In this document: positions 14,951-24,090 of the stretch, piece by piece
Layout of the letters: every line of letters starts with the position of its first letter
Position numbering within the stretch: the first letter of the stretch is position 1
Origin: Candidatus Amphrikana amoebophyrae
Lineage (GTDB): Bacteria; Chlamydiota; Chlamydiia; Chlamydiales; JACRBE01
NCBI GenBank assembly: GCA_030408475.1
Contig: JAUHQG010000043.1
Span: forward strand, 1-32,755
Length of the DNA stretch: 32,755 nt
Direction: 5' to 3'
Position numbers and translations under genes: made by a program
The notes under the pieces: generated by a model
What the model saw: only the letters and a program-made list of their open reading frames with translations
What the model was told of the DNA's origin: nothing
Databases searched by the model: none

Positions 14951-15488
14951 AAGCTCTGAAACTTTTACTAATGAAAAAATCGATAAACTCATTCAAAAAG
15001 GGTTTGATGCACCCGCTGAAATAAACATCAACTGGAAGGTAGCAAAACGGATTGCAAAAGGGGACTCAGCCAAAGCCATTATCACAACTGAACAGCTTTC
15101 ACTAGATCGATCATACAAGGGGCATTTAGTGCGCTCTTGTTTTGAATCACCCAAACAAATATTAGATGAAGTCAAAAGTGGGATGATAACAAAAAAAGTG
15201 GCTTATCAGCTTTTGCGTTGCGCATCCAAAGATAAAAAATGGCACCCTGATGAAATATTTGCAGCAAAACTTTTACTTATTTCAAATAATAATGCAAAAA
15301 GAGAGATGCTTTTAAATAACCCACATATTTCACCTAAATTCCGAGGTAAACTAATTCGTAAATTTTTCAAAACTCCTCAATTACTACTTCGTTTTGCCAA
15401 TGCTTGGGGATATAAAGATTATGATATGATCGCTGAATCTATAGATTGTGCCGCCACCAAAACACCTGGAGCCTGGCATGCTAGTTAA
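14949..15488 (+). pseudogene. Downstream fragment of the 14446 gene, frame-shifted
   Basis: Reading frame 0 is open from 14949 (after TAA at 14946) to the TAG-free stretch ending at the stop at 15486-15488, about 179 codons. The only conventional start I find is a GTG at 15129 without a convincing ribosome-binding site, which would leave 119 residues and discard about 60 protein-like codons upstream (QKGFDAPAEININWKVAKR). The fragment shares the K-F-x-[ST]P-RFA-MI pattern with the end of the 14446 ORF. I read it as the 3' part of the same gene, now in a different frame. It converges on ftsQ, with 33 nt between stops. Confidence 0.5.
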
Positions 15489-15521
15489 AACCCAAGATGT
15501 ATCGAAATATTGGCTTACAAA

Positions 15522-16385
15522 TTAGCCGGTATTGATATAAGCAAGACTATCAATTCTAAGATCAATTGTTTTTGTAAAATAAAACTTACTTTCAGATGCA
15601 TCATCAAACTCTGAACAATATTTTTTTTGCTCTTTTAGTAACTCTTTTCTCAGAGCAAAAAACTGACGCATATTTTGTTTATATTCCTTACAATTTAAGC
15701 GTAATAGATAAGTGAATGTAAAAGATTTGTTTCCATAGTGGAGCTCATCTTCAAGCTTAGCCACGATTTCTTTTTGCCCTAAAGAAGACAAAAAAGCGCG
15801 TGACACATCTATTCGAATAATTTTTAACCTTGTTGAGCTAAACTGATTTTTGCCCTCAGTTAATACTTTTAAAGCTAAAGGGAGCGCTAAATCTAATTCG
15901 AAATCATCCACTTCATTAACCCCTAAATAAATTTCAGGAATCACCTGTGGTGTAAAAAAAGGTTTCAGAGGAAAAAGATTTTCCTCCTCATCCATCGCTA
16001 TATTTTGATAGTCACCTATTATGGCAATAGGAGATCGCAATTCATAATCGACATAAATAGTAGAAGGAAGCATTTTTTTCACCTGACAATACTTTATCAG
16101 AGGAGATCGAAGTAATTTTGCTTCTGCCATTTTCTCATCAAAAAAAACCATGTGGGTCGGTTTATCTGCTGATAATTCTAAAAGCTGCGCTATATATTGA
16201 GTTGAAAGAGCTTCTTTTTGAGGACCAGTTTGAACAATTTCTTGAATCAAGAATTTAGGATCTTTTAATTTCGCAGCCAAATGAGATCTATACCATTTAA
16301 ATAGAGTAAAAGATCCCCCAGATATAATAAAAACTGAAAGTAAAATAATTAAAAAAGCTTTTGGAAGTGCTATTTTGTCTCTAAT
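15522..16385 (-). CDS. ftsQ: FtsQ-like division protein with unusual start
   Basis: Single-pass inner-membrane divisome protein. The C-terminal part shows the FtsQ pattern after the POTRA region: KYCQVKKMLPSTIYVDYELRSP, then a Glu-rich turn and LFPL. The frame is open to 16388 and the upstream part encodes a basic start and a membrane segment (FLIILLSVFIISGGSFTLF, residues 11-29), as FtsQ requires. Between the upstream stop (16389-16391) and that segment there is no ATG, GTG or TTG. The first TTG (16280) would start after the membrane segment. I therefore extend to ATT at 16385 (287 residues), overlapping the end of murC by 16 nt. An ATC or ATA start, or a -1 slip from murC, are alternatives. 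Position after murC matches the chlamydial order as I recall it. Confidence 0.7.
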   Translation of the reverse strand: MRDKIALPKAFLIILLSVFIISGGSFTLFKWYRSHLAAKLKDPKFLIQEIVQTGPQKEALSTQYIAQLLELSADKPTHMVFFDEKMAEAKLLRSPLIKYCQVKKMLPSTIYVDYELRSPIAIIGDYQNIAMDEEENLFPLKPFFTPQVIPEIYLGVNEVDDFELDLALPLALKVLTEGKNQFSSTRLKIIRIDVSRAFLSSLGQKEIVAKLEDELHYGNKSFTFTYLLRLNCKEYKQNMRQFFALRKELLKEQKKYCSEFDDASESKFYFTKTIDLRIDSLAYINTG

Positions 16386-17665
16386 GATCTACCTACCGAT
16401 GAAATGTCTCCAGCTCCCATTGTTAACACAATGTCTCCTCTTTTAGCAAATTGAGATAAAAATGTATTAGCGAAATCACGATCTATATGATTAGCTCGAT
16501 CCAATTGCCTTCTTAACTCCTCTTGAACTTGAATATCTTTACTCTCACCTGCTGCATAAATAGGGAACAAAACTAAATTAGGTATTTGCTTTAAACAAGA
16601 GCAAAACTGATCCATCAATGCTTTTACCCTTGAGTATCGATGTGGTTGAAATAAGAGCCAAATTCGCCTTTGATTACTAATGCTTTCTAAAGCAGAATAA
16701 GCCGCTTTAATTTCAGTTGGATGATGAGCATAGTCATCATAATAATCAACTCCATCAAAATTACCTAAATACTCTAGTCTACGACTTACCCCTAAAAAAG
16801 AAGATAAAGAACTTTTGATCATTTGCTTATCAAAACCAAGTTGTAATGCCATAGCAATTGCAGCAGAGCTATTTAAAGCATTATGCAACCCGGCAACTTT
16901 CAAAGGAAATTTTTCTCCATTTAATTCAAATGATGATGAATCAACATTTTTAACTTGATAATCAACCCCATCAGAAAAACCATAACTTTTGCCAGGTGGA
17001 TTTAACCGACAAAGCTCTTTATCATCTCCACACCAAATCACAGGGGCACTCAATTTAAATTGATTCACAAAAATAGAAAAAGCTTCAAGCAATGATGAAT
17101 GGTCTTTCCAATAATCTAAATGGTCATCTTCTAAATTAGTAATGATTGCTCCGAATGGCGAAGTCTTTAAAAAGGATCCATCGCTTTCATCACCTTCCAA
17201 AATAAAATATTCGCCTAAGCCAAAAGCTCCATGACTTTTTAAACTTTCAACCACTCCGCCAATAACATAAGAAGGATCTGCCCCACACCCTTTTAAAATA
17301 TGAGTAAGCAATGCACTTGTCGTTGTTTTGCCATGTGTCCCAACTACCATGATCGGCTTTTGGTTAACAGTAAGTTGGTTAAGAAGCTCTGAGCGATGTA
17401 ATATTTTACACCCCATTTTTTTAGCTAATCGGAGCTCTAAATTATCACAATCAATGGCGGTTGAATAGACAACTGTTTGATTTGAATCAAATTGATCTTT
17501 TGAGTGAGATAAACTTATCTTTGCCCCTTCTTGTTTTAGACCAGAAATTACTGATCCTTCTTTAATATCTGAGCCAGAAACTTCACATTTTTTTTGAAGC
17601 AAAATATGAGCAAGTGAGCTCATCCCAATTCCGCCTATTCCGATAAAATGATACGAATCTGTCAT
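16370..17665 (-). CDS. murC: UDP-N-acetylmuramate--L-alanine ligase
   Basis: Adds L-Ala to UDP-MurNAc. N-terminal Rossmann motif HFIGIGGIGMS, ATP loop GTHGKTTT (109-116 from the ATG), then EGDESDGSF, TNLEDDHLDYW and DDYAHHPTE, all typical of MurC. The ATG at 17665 overlaps the murG stop as TGATG; a TTG one codon earlier is possible. At 431 residues it is a stand-alone MurC. In Chlamydiaceae MurC is fused to D-Ala-D-Ala ligase (Ddl); here the frame stops before any ddl sequence and ftsQ follows. The last codons ACA AAA TAG overlap the upstream ftsQ frame. Confidence 0.97.
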   Translation of the reverse strand: MTDSYHFIGIGGIGMSSLAHILLQKKCEVSGSDIKEGSVISGLKQEGAKISLSHSKDQFDSNQTVVYSTAIDCDNLELRLAKKMGCKILHRSELLNQLTVNQKPIMVVGTHGKTTTSALLTHILKGCGADPSYVIGGVVESLKSHGAFGLGEYFILEGDESDGSFLKTSPFGAIITNLEDDHLDYWKDHSSLLEAFSIFVNQFKLSAPVIWCGDDKELCRLNPPGKSYGFSDGVDYQVKNVDSSSFELNGEKFPLKVAGLHNALNSSAAIAMALQLGFDKQMIKSSLSSFLGVSRRLEYLGNFDGVDYYDDYAHHPTEIKAAYSALESISNQRRIWLLFQPHRYSRVKALMDQFCSCLKQIPNLVLFPIYAAGESKDIQVQEELRRQLDRANHIDRDFANTFLSQFAKRGDIVLTMGAGDISSVGRSLETK

Positions 17666-18681
17666 CAAATACCCATAATCAAAGTGTGAAAATTTTCTGC
17701 CTTTCTACTCAACTTATACTCATCCATATTTCGCTGCATAGTTTCCTTACTTTCGATTAGAGAAAGCACTTCTTTAATCGTAAGTCGCTCAGCTTCTATA
17801 ATTAAAGACCCGCCTACTTTTGTTTTAGCATAGTGAGCATTTGCCTTTTGATGCCCATCTCGATCATGAGGATAAGGGATAAAAATAGCAGGGCAGCTAT
17901 ATTCAATTTGCTCCATAACGCTATTAGCTCCAGATCGGCAAATAGCAAAATCAGCAGCAGACCAACAAAGATCCATCCTTTTTTCATAAGCAACAACAAC
18001 AGCCTTAACATTACAATCCAAATAAGTTTCTAAAATCGAACTTGGATCATTTTGACTACCGCAAACATGATAAACCTGTAGAGATGAGGGCAACTCTTTA
18101 GCTAATCTCATCATTGCTTCATTAATAGATTGAGCTCCTTGAGACCCCCCAAATACGAGCAAAGTCAACTTATCCTCGTCTAATCCTAATTCAATTCGAG
18201 CTCTTCCCTTCTCGTGCTTTTCAATTGGAATTAGAGGAGCAATTGTTTTAAAAGGGCACTTGAGTTCATCTTGAATGGACTCAAATAGTAGAGCTGTAAA
18301 AAGGGCTTTTGAAGCAAATAATCGATTAACTCTTCCCGCTTTTCGATTAGGCTCATATAAAATATAAGGTATTCTCAAAATATACGCTGCTAAAAGAGGA
18401 GGGAAACTGTGATAACTACCAAACCCAATGACCGCTTTTGGTTTTTCTTTTTTAAGTAATTTAATGGATTGGTAAACCCCTTTAGCCATTTTCAATAAAG
18501 AAGAAAAGGGCTTTTTGAGTGAAAAATTAGCACCTGTTAATGTAACAGTTTGAACCCCTTCAATCGGCTTTAAACCAATTCCAGCAAAGGTAATTTCATA
18601 CTGTTTCAATTCTTTTCGCAAAATTTTTGCAGGGATAATGTGGCCTCCGGTGCCACCTACAGCAAAGACTAATTTAGGCAT
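17665..18681 (-). CDS. murG: UDP-GlcNAc:lipid I N-acetylglucosaminyltransferase
   Basis: Converts lipid I to lipid II on the inner face of the membrane. The GT28 motifs are GGTGGH at 9-14, YEPNRKAGRVNR at about 109-120 (HEQN-type loop), GGSQGAQSIN at 178-187, and CRSGANSVMEQ with PYPHDRDGHQKANA near the C-terminus. 338 residues. The start overlaps the ftsW 3' end by 13 nt, with GGAG placed inside ftsW. Overlap with murC downstream indicates coupled translation. Confidence 0.96.
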   Translation of the reverse strand: MPKLVFAVGGTGGHIIPAKILRKELKQYEITFAGIGLKPIEGVQTVTLTGANFSLKKPFSSLLKMAKGVYQSIKLLKKEKPKAVIGFGSYHSFPPLLAAYILRIPYILYEPNRKAGRVNRLFASKALFTALLFESIQDELKCPFKTIAPLIPIEKHEKGRARIELGLDEDKLTLLVFGGSQGAQSINEAMMRLAKELPSSLQVYHVCGSQNDPSSILETYLDCNVKAVVVAYEKRMDLCWSAADFAICRSGANSVMEQIEYSCPAIFIPYPHDRDGHQKANAHYAKTKVGGSLIIEAERLTIKEVLSLIESKETMQRNMDEYKLSRKAENFHTLIMGI

Positions 18682-19775
18682 TTTTCACGGCTCCATTTAG
18701 GTGACCCAATATTAAGTAAAATAGCTATGATCGCAAAGTTAGCTATAAGGGATGTTCCTCCATGGCTAAACAGAGGTAAATTCGTCCCCTTGCTGGGTAA
18801 TAAACCACATACAACCCCTAAGTTCAAAAATGCTTGAAAAGCAAGTAAGAATGTAAGTGAAGCTGCAAGATATAACCCTTCTCTGTCACGAGCTCTAAGA
18901 GCGATTAAAAAGCCTACTAAAGTGATAGACATATATAAAACAGTAAGAAAAAAAATGCCAACAAAACCAAATTCTTCAGCATAAATAGCGGCAATATAAT
19001 CACTTCTTGCTTCTGGAAGATAACTTAATTTTTGCATACTTTGCCCCATACCTCTTCCTAAAAAGCCTCCAGCTCCAGCTGCTATTTTAGCTTGATAAGG
19101 TTGGTGCCCTTTACCTAATAAATCTTGTTCGGGATGAAGGTATACATTAATTCTAGATCGAACATAAGGGAGTTGAAAAGCGAGTACGCCTCCCACAAGA
19201 GAAAGGGCTAAAATAGGCCCTGCCCAAAAACGCCAGTTCACTCTACATAAGAAAAATAAAATAACCATCGTGCTTAAGATTATAGCAACGGTACCATTAT
19301 CCGGTTCTATTAAAATCAAAAATAAAGGAATCAAAAATGGAAGAGTTGACTTAATGAAGTCTTTCATATCAACTTGATAAGATTTAAGTTGCATCATCCT
19401 AATAAATGCGAAAGGTATGATAATCTTCATAAATTCTGACGGCTGAAAAGAGAAGCCAAAAAGGCGAATCCATCGTTTAGCGCCATTGAGTTTTAAACCA
19501 ATATGAGGTACGAAAACTAAAACTAAAAGAGCAGTAAAAAAAATTAGAATTGGCCATGAATGCTTTAAAATATTTTGATAGCCCACTTTATAAATAAAAA
19601 AACCTAAACCGATGCCAAGCAAGCCATGCAACATTTGCTTTAAAAGAGCGTGATGCATAGAAACTGAAGAGCTTCTATCTATGATTTCCGCTGAAGTTGT
19701 ATCGTAAATCATTAAAAGACCAATTGAGCAAAGAAGAAGAGTGAGACTATAAAGGGCTACAGAGAGTTTATTCAT
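18669..19775 (-). CDS. ftsW: SEDS-family peptidoglycan polymerase FtsW
   Basis: Polytopic membrane protein of 368 residues with about ten hydrophobic segments. SEDS motifs: KRWIRLFGFSFQPSEFMK (101-117), EPDNGT and KLSYLPEARSDYIAAIYAEE, with Asp259 at the position of the catalytic Asp of SEDS polymerases. It polymerises lipid II with a class B PBP at the division septum. Chlamydiae lack FtsZ but keep SEDS and related divisome genes. ATGA overlap with the upstream LysM gene. Confidence 0.95.
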   Translation of the reverse strand: MNKLSVALYSLTLLLCSIGLLMIYDTTSAEIIDRSSSVSMHHALLKQMLHGLLGIGLGFFIYKVGYQNILKHSWPILIFFTALLVLVFVPHIGLKLNGAKRWIRLFGFSFQPSEFMKIIIPFAFIRMMQLKSYQVDMKDFIKSTLPFLIPLFLILIEPDNGTVAIILSTMVILFFLCRVNWRFWAGPILALSLVGGVLAFQLPYVRSRINVYLHPEQDLLGKGHQPYQAKIAAGAGGFLGRGMGQSMQKLSYLPEARSDYIAAIYAEEFGFVGIFFLTVLYMSITLVGFLIALRARDREGLYLAASLTFLLAFQAFLNLGVVCGLLPSKGTNLPLFSHGGTSLIANFAIIAILLNIGSPKWSREKCLN

Positions 19776-20392
19776 TGAATTCTCAATTTATCGCCTGGTT
19801 TCAGTTTCTTTGCCTTACTTTCGCTTAAGTTGTTTAGCGTTAACAAATCATCAACTTTAATATGATTGTTAATAGCAATTGACCAAAGAGAATCACCACT
19901 TTTAACGGTATAAATACGCTCATTTTTTAACTTCAAACTGGAATTAGTAGAAGTGGCTAAATTTTGAGCAGGTCGATTAGGTGATTTTTTAGGTATATAT
20001 AAAACTTGGCCAATACGTAATGAAGAGTTTGATAAATTATTGAGTTTCATTATTTCATCAACGCTCACCTTATGACGCATCGCAATCTTACCTAATATGT
20101 CCCCTTTTTTCACTTCAACTTCGAATAAATCTTTAGCCAAAAAAGGCTTTAAAATATCTTCAGGGGTCTCAACTGCAGCAATTGGTTTTTGCGCACTTTC
20201 AGGAGCGCAAATAGCGGCAACAACTTGATCAATACTCTTTTCCTCTAAAACTGATGGTGGTTCTACATAAGTTGTTGGAGACAAGGTGGCTACTTCAGTA
20301 ACGCTAACTGGTTTTAAAGAACTCACAAAAAGTAAAATTAGCACTCCAACATTAACGCAAATAGCAACTAGGATTAAATCTTTACGGCTCAT
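19772..20392 (-). CDS. Membrane-anchored protein with two LysM domains
   Basis: 206 residues: a short basic N-terminus, one membrane helix (about 6-26), a Pro/Glu/Val-rich linker, then LysM domains at about 90-134 and 160-206 (YTVKSGDSLWSIA in the second). LysM binds GlcNAc-containing peptidoglycan, so the protein likely tethers the inner membrane to peptidoglycan. It occupies the place of nlpD in Chlamydia, but no M23 peptidase follows the second LysM; the frame ends at KLRIQ. It is therefore a binding module only, or an NlpD that has lost its enzyme part. AAGGAG precedes the ATG inside murD; overlap 11 nt with murD and 4 nt with ftsW. Confidence 0.88.
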   Translation of the reverse strand: MSRKDLILVAICVNVGVLILLFVSSLKPVSVTEVATLSPTTYVEPPSVLEEKSIDQVVAAICAPESAQKPIAAVETPEDILKPFLAKDLFEVEVKKGDILGKIAMRHKVSVDEIMKLNNLSNSSLRIGQVLYIPKKSPNRPAQNLATSTNSSLKLKNERIYTVKSGDSLWSIAINNHIKVDDLLTLNNLSESKAKKLKPGDKLRIQ

Positions 20393-21488
20393 AATACTCC
20401 TTTACATACTGGCAAAAAGCTTCTCCCCTTTGAATGTAGTTATCGAATTGATCAAAACTACTACAACCTGGAGAGAGCAAAATAGCCTCTTTTTTCTTAA
20501 CTCTTTTCATAGCTTCATGAAAAGCTGATTTGAGGTCATCTTTAATGATAACATCAAATTCTGGTGACACATCACTCTTAATTTTTTCTTTCGTTTCGCC
20601 AAAGGCAATAATTAATTTTACACTATTTTTAAAACCTTTCTTCCATGGTTTAAAGGAAAGGTTTTTATCTTTACCCCCTGCAAGTAAAATAATAGGCCTA
20701 TCTATTTTGCTCGAGGCATAGAGTGTAGAATCAACATTTGTCCCTTTACTATCGTTATAAAACAATATTTCATCAATCTCTTTTATCAATTCGATTCGAT
20801 GTTTGGCCATTTTAAAGCTTTTTTCAGCCTGCCAAAAAGCAGATTCTCCAATTCCATACAAGGCTAAGATTTTCAATGCGCCGTCAATATTTTCAACATA
20901 TTGAATCGATCTACCTTTTTTCGTAAATTGGGCTAACTTTTCTTTTACTTTTTTATAATGGTCAAAAGAATCATACCTTTCTAGATGATCGGGAGTCACA
21001 TTTAATAACAAAGACGAGTCAAATTTTTTTGAAGAAATGGTCTCGAGTTGAAATGAGCTGAGCTCAACTACAAATATAGTATTTTCTGACTCATCTAAAA
21101 GAGATATAAGGGGCACACCTATATTGCCACAAGCTATAGCGTTTTGCCCATTTATATTTAAAGTATGAGCGATGCGCATCACAGTAGTGGTCTTGCCATT
21201 AGTGCCCGTTACTCCAATAGCCCTTTGCTTCATATGCCTTAACGCAAGTTCTATTTCACCAATTACCTCAATCCCTTGAGCGATAGCGTACTGATAAACA
21301 GGATTAGATGGCGCTATTCCAGGAGAAACCACCAGCAGATCAAATTGCTTAGGGCAATTTTCTTCTCTTATACAATTAATAGATTCGATCGGTTTTTTAT
21401 CAATACCAATCACCTCATGATTCTGTTTAATCAAAAACTGAGCTGCAGCAATACCACTAACTCCTAAACCTAAAACAACTACCCTCAT
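20382..21488 (-). CDS. murD: UDP-N-acetylmuramoylalanine--D-glutamate ligase, short form
   Basis: Adds D-Glu to UDP-MurNAc-L-Ala. The start is the ATG at 21488, which overlaps the mraY stop (ATGA) and gives MRVVVLGLGVSG. ATP loop GTNGKTTT at 95-102, NVTPDHLERYDS, NDSKGTN and LLAGGKDKN are typical. At 368 residues it is well short of the usual 410-450. By eye the missing part lies in the central domain between AQFTKKGRSIQ and NIDGALKILALYGIG, where about 60 residues including the conserved HN-type motif are absent or altered. The flanking catalytic motifs are intact, so I expect it to be functional. Confidence 0.93.
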   Translation of the reverse strand: MRVVVLGLGVSGIAAAQFLIKQNHEVIGIDKKPIESINCIREENCPKQFDLLVVSPGIAPSNPVYQYAIAQGIEVIGEIELALRHMKQRAIGVTGTNGKTTTVMRIAHTLNINGQNAIACGNIGVPLISLLDESENTIFVVELSSFQLETISSKKFDSSLLLNVTPDHLERYDSFDHYKKVKEKLAQFTKKGRSIQYVENIDGALKILALYGIGESAFWQAEKSFKMAKHRIELIKEIDEILFYNDSKGTNVDSTLYASSKIDRPIILLAGGKDKNLSFKPWKKGFKNSVKLIIAFGETKEKIKSDVSPEFDVIIKDDLKSAFHEAMKRVKKKEAILLSPGCSSFDQFDNYIQRGEAFCQYVKEYYEP

Positions 21489-22609
21489 TGAAATTTTACC
21501 GAAAAAAGGCCAATGGCAGCTAAGAGTAGTCCAATAATCCAAAAGCGCAGTACTACTTTTGTTTCACTCCACCCTTTGTACTCAAAATGGTGATGAAGGG
21601 GAGCACATAAAAAAATCCGTTTTTTTCCTCTTAGTTTAAAACTTGCTACTTGCAAGATTACTGATACCGCCTCTATAACAAATACTCCCCCAATTAAGGC
21701 GAGCAAGAATTCACGTCGAAGTAAAATCGAAGCGACACCTATAAGGGCCCCTAAGGAGAGAGAGCCTGTGTCACCCATAAAGACTTGAGCAGGGTAACCA
21801 TTATACCATAAAAAGCCCAAACAAGCGCTTGCTAACGCGCACATAAAAACACCCACTTCAGAACTTTTATTGATATACTCAATATTGAGATAATGAGAAA
21901 TTTCTACATGATTAGATAAAAAAGCAAAAACAGCTAAGACTATAGCGACAGGAATAATACAGCCAGCTGCTAAACCATCTAAACCATCAGTTAAATTGAC
22001 AGCATTTGATGCTCCCGTCACAACAATTATAGAAAACAATAATGAAATAATAGAAAGGGATCCGGCTAATACAAACATAGGAGATTTTACAAATGGGAAA
22101 AAGTAAGTAGTAATTAAATTAGGCTTCATTTGAGTAGGCCCATATATAAGAACCAGACAGATTATCAAAGAAAAAAAGAGTTGAAGCCCTAGTTTATAGC
22201 GACTTTTAATTCCATCAGCACTTCTATATTTCAATTTAGCCCAATCATCACAAGCTCCAATAAATCCAAAAGAGACTAAAGTAAATATCAATATCCAACT
22301 CGAAGTATGGCATAAATCTATCCATATAAGGGCAGAAACCAAAATAGAAGCCAGCATCAAAATCCCCCCCATAGTGGGAGTGTCTTCTTTATTTTTATGG
22401 AGCTCTCCTAAAACGGGACACTCCTCTTTGCGAATGGGCTGTCCGATTTTCAGCTGATATAAAAGGCGAATAAACCAAGGTCCTAAAAAAATAGTAAGCA
22501 GTAAAGAAGTAATGGCGGCTAAAACCATGCGGGTAGAGCTATATATAAAAGCCGAAGGAAGTTTGATCCCAAATTGAGATTGCAAAAAGTGAAAGAGAAG
22601 TAATATCAT
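21485..22609 (-). CDS. mraY: Phospho-MurNAc-pentapeptide translocase
   Basis: Makes lipid I by transferring phospho-MurNAc-pentapeptide to undecaprenyl phosphate. Polytopic protein with MraY signatures: DTPTMGG, NAVNLTDGLDGLAAG (catalytic Asp pair), FMGDTGSLSLG and HHHFEYKGWSE. I set the start at the ATG at 22609, which overlaps the murF stop as ATGA, giving 374 residues; an upstream in-frame ATG at 22630 would add seven residues coded inside murF. Confidence 0.97.
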   Translation of the reverse strand: MILLLFHFLQSQFGIKLPSAFIYSSTRMVLAAITSLLLTIFLGPWFIRLLYQLKIGQPIRKEECPVLGELHKNKEDTPTMGGILMLASILVSALIWIDLCHTSSWILIFTLVSFGFIGACDDWAKLKYRSADGIKSRYKLGLQLFFSLIICLVLIYGPTQMKPNLITTYFFPFVKSPMFVLAGSLSIISLLFSIIVVTGASNAVNLTDGLDGLAAGCIIPVAIVLAVFAFLSNHVEISHYLNIEYINKSSEVGVFMCALASACLGFLWYNGYPAQVFMGDTGSLSLGALIGVASILLRREFLLALIGGVFVIEAVSVILQVASFKLRGKKRIFLCAPLHHHFEYKGWSETKVVLRFWIIGLLLAAIGLFSVKFQ

Positions 22610-23928
22610 AGTTTCTCGAGTATCTCCCAAAGTTTAAATGAATTAGAACCTTTTATCAAAACCAAATCCCCTTTAGAGATTTTCATTTGCTTCTCTAGTT
22701 CTTCTTTTTGTTTATAAAGCTTAGCTGACTTGCCATTAAGAGAAAATAGATCGACTATCGCCCTACATTCATCACCAATGCAATGAACTTCATCAAAAAT
22801 CTCCAATGCCTCTTTAGCTACAATGGCATGAGCTTCTTTTGAAAATTCACCCAATTCTCGCATCGCGCCAAATACCCCTATCCGTTTACCCCCTTTGGGT
22901 TTAGGCAAAGATTCAAACGCTGATAAAAAAGAAGTGACCGATGCATTATAGCTGTCATCAATATAGGTAGACCCCCCCTTTTCAAAAGTTTGAAAACGGT
23001 GAGCAAAAGGTTTTAGATTTTGAGCGGCATCAATAATTTCATTAAAACTCATATTGAGCTTTAAAGCTAAAGCTACCACTGCTGTAAAATTTTCTAAGTG
23101 TTGCGAGGCTGATATAGGCAGAGTAAAGGGGTGGCTAAAATTCTGTTTCTCTCTAAGCTGAAACTCTCCCTTGCTCCCGGGAAGAAGTGACACGGTAGTA
23201 GCCGGCGATTCTATAGCATATGTAGTTAATCCTAAGTCACATACATCAAAGAAGTTTAAAACACTCTCACAAACAATTCCCCCTTTTAATTTAGGGCCAG
23301 AAAGGATTTTTGATTTCTCGCGCGCCACTTGTCTAACGCCACCAAAAGAAGAGACATGGCTTTTTGATATATTGGTTAAAATAGAATAGTCCAAAGGGGC
23401 AATATTTAAAAGGTAGTCAATATCGCCAGCGTGAGTAGCTCCCATTTCTAAAATCATAATCTCACAAGGCTCATTGCAATTTAAAATGAATGTAGGAAGT
23501 GAAATTTTGGTATTAGAATTTCCTGCTGGGGCAGCAACTCTATATTTAGATTGCAAAATAGTTTTAGCAAATTCTTTCGTGGTTGTCTTACCCACAGAGC
23601 CGGTGATGCCAATAACAATAGGGTTAATTTCCTCTAATTTAGCCTTTGCTAGAAGGGCTAAAGCTAAAAGGGGATCTGATACAGGTAAAAGAGTAAGTCC
23701 ATAAGATTCCCCTATATATTGATTGGAGACTATAGCTGCAATGGCCCCTTTTTGAGCGGCAAACTCTAAAAACTGGTGACCATCCACTTTTTCACCGGAT
23801 AAGGCAAAAAATAAAGAACCAGAAGTCACTTGCCTGCTATCAAAAGCTACATTTTGGATAATTTCATTACCCAAGTTAGCAATAGGTAGTGATAAGATTT
23901 GAGCATATTGTTTTAAGGACCACTTCAT
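22606..23928 (-). CDS. murF: UDP-MurNAc-tripeptide--D-Ala-D-Ala ligase
   Basis: Completes the cytoplasmic pentapeptide precursor. 440 residues with the N-terminal FDSRQVTSGSLFFAL substrate loop, ATP loop GSVGKTTT (110-117), EMGATHAGDI and DDSYNASVTSFLSA. First gene of the eight-gene murF-ftsQ cluster. GAGG lies just before the ATG, and a promoter match is about 160 bp upstream. Confidence 0.97.
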   Translation of the reverse strand: MKWSLKQYAQILSLPIANLGNEIIQNVAFDSRQVTSGSLFFALSGEKVDGHQFLEFAAQKGAIAAIVSNQYIGESYGLTLLPVSDPLLALALLAKAKLEEINPIVIGITGSVGKTTTKEFAKTILQSKYRVAAPAGNSNTKISLPTFILNCNEPCEIMILEMGATHAGDIDYLLNIAPLDYSILTNISKSHVSSFGGVRQVAREKSKILSGPKLKGGIVCESVLNFFDVCDLGLTTYAIESPATTVSLLPGSKGEFQLREKQNFSHPFTLPISASQHLENFTAVVALALKLNMSFNEIIDAAQNLKPFAHRFQTFEKGGSTYIDDSYNASVTSFLSAFESLPKPKGGKRIGVFGAMRELGEFSKEAHAIVAKEALEIFDEVHCIGDECRAIVDLFSLNGKSAKLYKQKEELEKQMKISKGDLVLIKGSNSFKLWEILEKL

Positions 23929-24090
23929 AAAGCCTCGAGTGGAGTGGGGATAATGATTGCGATTGTAAGCAAATCATCTTATTACCAGCAAGGACTGAAA
24001 TGATTATTTGTGAAAGTGAGGAGAAAAAGCTTTTAAAAACCAATATTTTTTAATATTTTTCATAGCATACTCTTGGAACTCGTTCGATAG

